A stretch of 64,000 bases of DNA from assembly GCA_937897325.1 (NCBI GenBank), contig CALCOY010000025.1, forward strand, positions 62,001-126,000. The letters run 5' to 3'. The number at the start of each line of letters is the position of its first letter. Positions within the stretch are counted from its first letter, which is position 1. This document shows positions 62,938 through 64,000 of the stretch, piece by piece. Below the pieces are notes generated by a model. It was not told the DNA's origin, did no database searches, and was given only the letters and a program-made list of their open reading frames with translations. Source of the DNA: an uncultured Shimia sp. Its GTDB lineage: Bacteria; Pseudomonadota; Alphaproteobacteria; Rhodobacterales; Rhodobacteraceae. The position numbers were made by a program, and so were the translations under genes.

Positions 62938-64000
62938 ATGTCTCTTGATGCCGTTCTTTCTCAAATCGACAGCAATCTTGATGCGGCGGCAGAGCGGCTG
63001 ATGCAGCTTTTGCGCATCCCTTCGATTTCGACCGATCCTGCATTTGCAGAGAATTGCCAGAAAGCCGCAGACTGGCTTGTTGCTGATCTTCAAAGTCTGG
63101 GTATCAGAGCCGAAAAGCGTGAAACGCCCGGCCATCCGATGGTCACCGGACATATCGACGGCCCCGGACCACACCTTCTATTTTACGGACATTACGACGT
63201 GCAACCTGTTGATCCTCTTGATCTTTGGGATCGTGATCCCTTCGATCCTGAAGTCCAGGATACCAGCAACGGCAAGGTCATCCGGGGGCGCGGGGCATCG
63301 GATGACAAGGGGCAATTGATGACCTTCGTAGAAGCCTGCCGCGCTTGGAAAGCAGTCCACGGCGACCTGCCTTGCAAACTGACATTCCTTTTCGAGGGCG
63401 AAGAGGAGTCCGGTTCGCCTTCACTCGTGCCGTTCATGCAAGAGAACGCAGCAGAGTTGAAGGCGGACATGGCGCTGATCTGCGACACCGGCCTCTTTGA
63501 GTCGCGCGTGCCGTCGATCGTAACGATGCTGCGCGGCCTTCTTGGGGAAGAAATCACGATCACCGCCGCCGACAAGGATCTGCATTCGGGTATGTATGGC
63601 GGGGTATCTATGAACCCGATACGCGTTCTGACGAAGATCCTGGCCGGGTTGCATGATGATCAGGGCCGGATCACCGTCCCGGGCTTTTATGACGGCGTGA
63701 CGGAACTGCCCGATGACATACGCAGCCAGTGGCAGGGCCTGGCCTTTGATCATGCGAGGTTTCTGGGCGATGTCGACCTCAGCAAACCGGCTGGTGAACA
63801 GGACCGCACTCCACTTGAGATGATATGGTCACGTCCGACCTGCGACGTGAATGGCATCTGGGGGGGCTATACCGGCGACGGCTTCAAAACAGTTCTGCCA
63901 AGCCAGGCGCATGCCAAAGTGAGTTTCCGGCTGGTCGGCGACCAAGATCCGCACAAGATTCGAGAGAGCTTTCGCAAGCTGGTGCAGGACGCCCTGCCCC
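62938..64000 (+). CDS. M20-family dipeptidase/metallopeptidase (partial at window end)
   Basis: The first 354 codons of an M20 peptidase; the gene continues beyond 64000. The start ATG 62938 has AAGGA upstream. The active-site region is complete: the metal-binding His and catalytic Asp in LLFYGHYDVQPVD, the bridging Asp in GRGASDDKGQL, and the catalytic Glu in LFEGEEESGSPSL. The long inserted lid with DKDLHSGMYGGVSMNP marks the carnosinase/CPG2-like dipeptidase subgroup. It is divergent from hemA and may share the FNR-type site. Confidence 0.88.
   Translation, partial: MSLDAVLSQIDSNLDAAAERLMQLLRIPSISTDPAFAENCQKAADWLVADLQSLGIRAEKRETPGHPMVTGHIDGPGPHLLFYGHYDVQPVDPLDLWDRDPFDPEVQDTSNGKVIRGRGASDDKGQLMTFVEACRAWKAVHGDLPCKLTFLFEGEEESGSPSLVPFMQENAAELKADMALICDTGLFESRVPSIVTMLRGLLGEEITITAADKDLHSGMYGGVSMNPIRVLTKILAGLHDDQGRITVPGFYDGVTELPDDIRSQWQGLAFDHARFLGDVDLSKPAGEQDRTPLEMIWSRPTCDVNGIWGGYTGDGFKTVLPSQAHAKVSFRLVGDQDPHKIRESFRKLVQDALP

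Overview
The window looks like chromosomal DNA from a GC-rich marine alphaproteobacterium of the roseobacter/Rhodobacteraceae type. The signs are a HemA-type 5-aminolevulinate synthase beside an FNR-type site, a bacterial leucyltransferase (Bpt), two TRAP transporters, a complete leucine-catabolism operon and dense operons with 4-bp ATGA overlaps. I see no tRNA, rRNA, CRISPR array, insertion sequence or prophage. The M20 peptidase at the right edge runs off the window.

Left third (78-22050). A single long minus-strand operon from 11559 down to 78 encodes leucine/isovalerate breakdown: isovaleryl-CoA dehydrogenase, methylcrotonyl-CoA carboxylase beta and alpha, methylglutaconyl-CoA hydratase and HMG-CoA lyase. 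Interspersed are two glutathione S-transferases, an ASCH-domain protein, small membrane proteins and a visibly eroded acyl-CoA synthetase. A promoter and a TGAAC-N4-GTTCA operator stand in front of it. A roughly 930-bp gap without a recognisable gene follows, then PIN-domain, RlmI-like and GlnE genes (minus) and YbaK-like, DUF2852-like, RDD and Bpt genes (plus). An RTX calcium-binding protein gene is cut in two by one in-frame TAA codon.

Middle (22174-43164) is accessory catabolism. It holds: (i) a TakP-like TRAP transporter with enlarged membrane subunits, divergent from a Cache histidine kinase and NarL-type regulator; (ii) a hydantoinase-type operon (HyuA, HyuB, isochorismatase-fold protein, FAD oxidoreductase, SnoaL-like protein); (iii) a second TRAP transporter; (iv) a divergent cluster of LeuC/LeuD-like dehydratase, class III CoA-transferase, HMG-CoA-lyase-like enzyme and GntR/HutC regulator with a clear operator in the shared promoter region. 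Cluster (iv) reads as a pathway in which a C5 unsaturated diacid is hydrated, activated with CoA and cleaved to acetyl-CoA plus a 2-oxoacid. The citraconate/(R)-citramalate version is the one I favour, by inference.

Right third (43200-64000) is mostly housekeeping: ilvI-ilvH behind a textbook leader-peptide attenuator but with an unknown gene inserted between them, an XRE regulator, a Rieske oxygenase, amidase, RF2, PBP1A, an aminotransferase, an M48 peptidase and DsbA-like pair, IspG, a RodZ-like protein, HemA (TTG start) and an M20 peptidase. A cloverleaf-like set of nested inverted repeats separates the PBP1A and RF2 genes.
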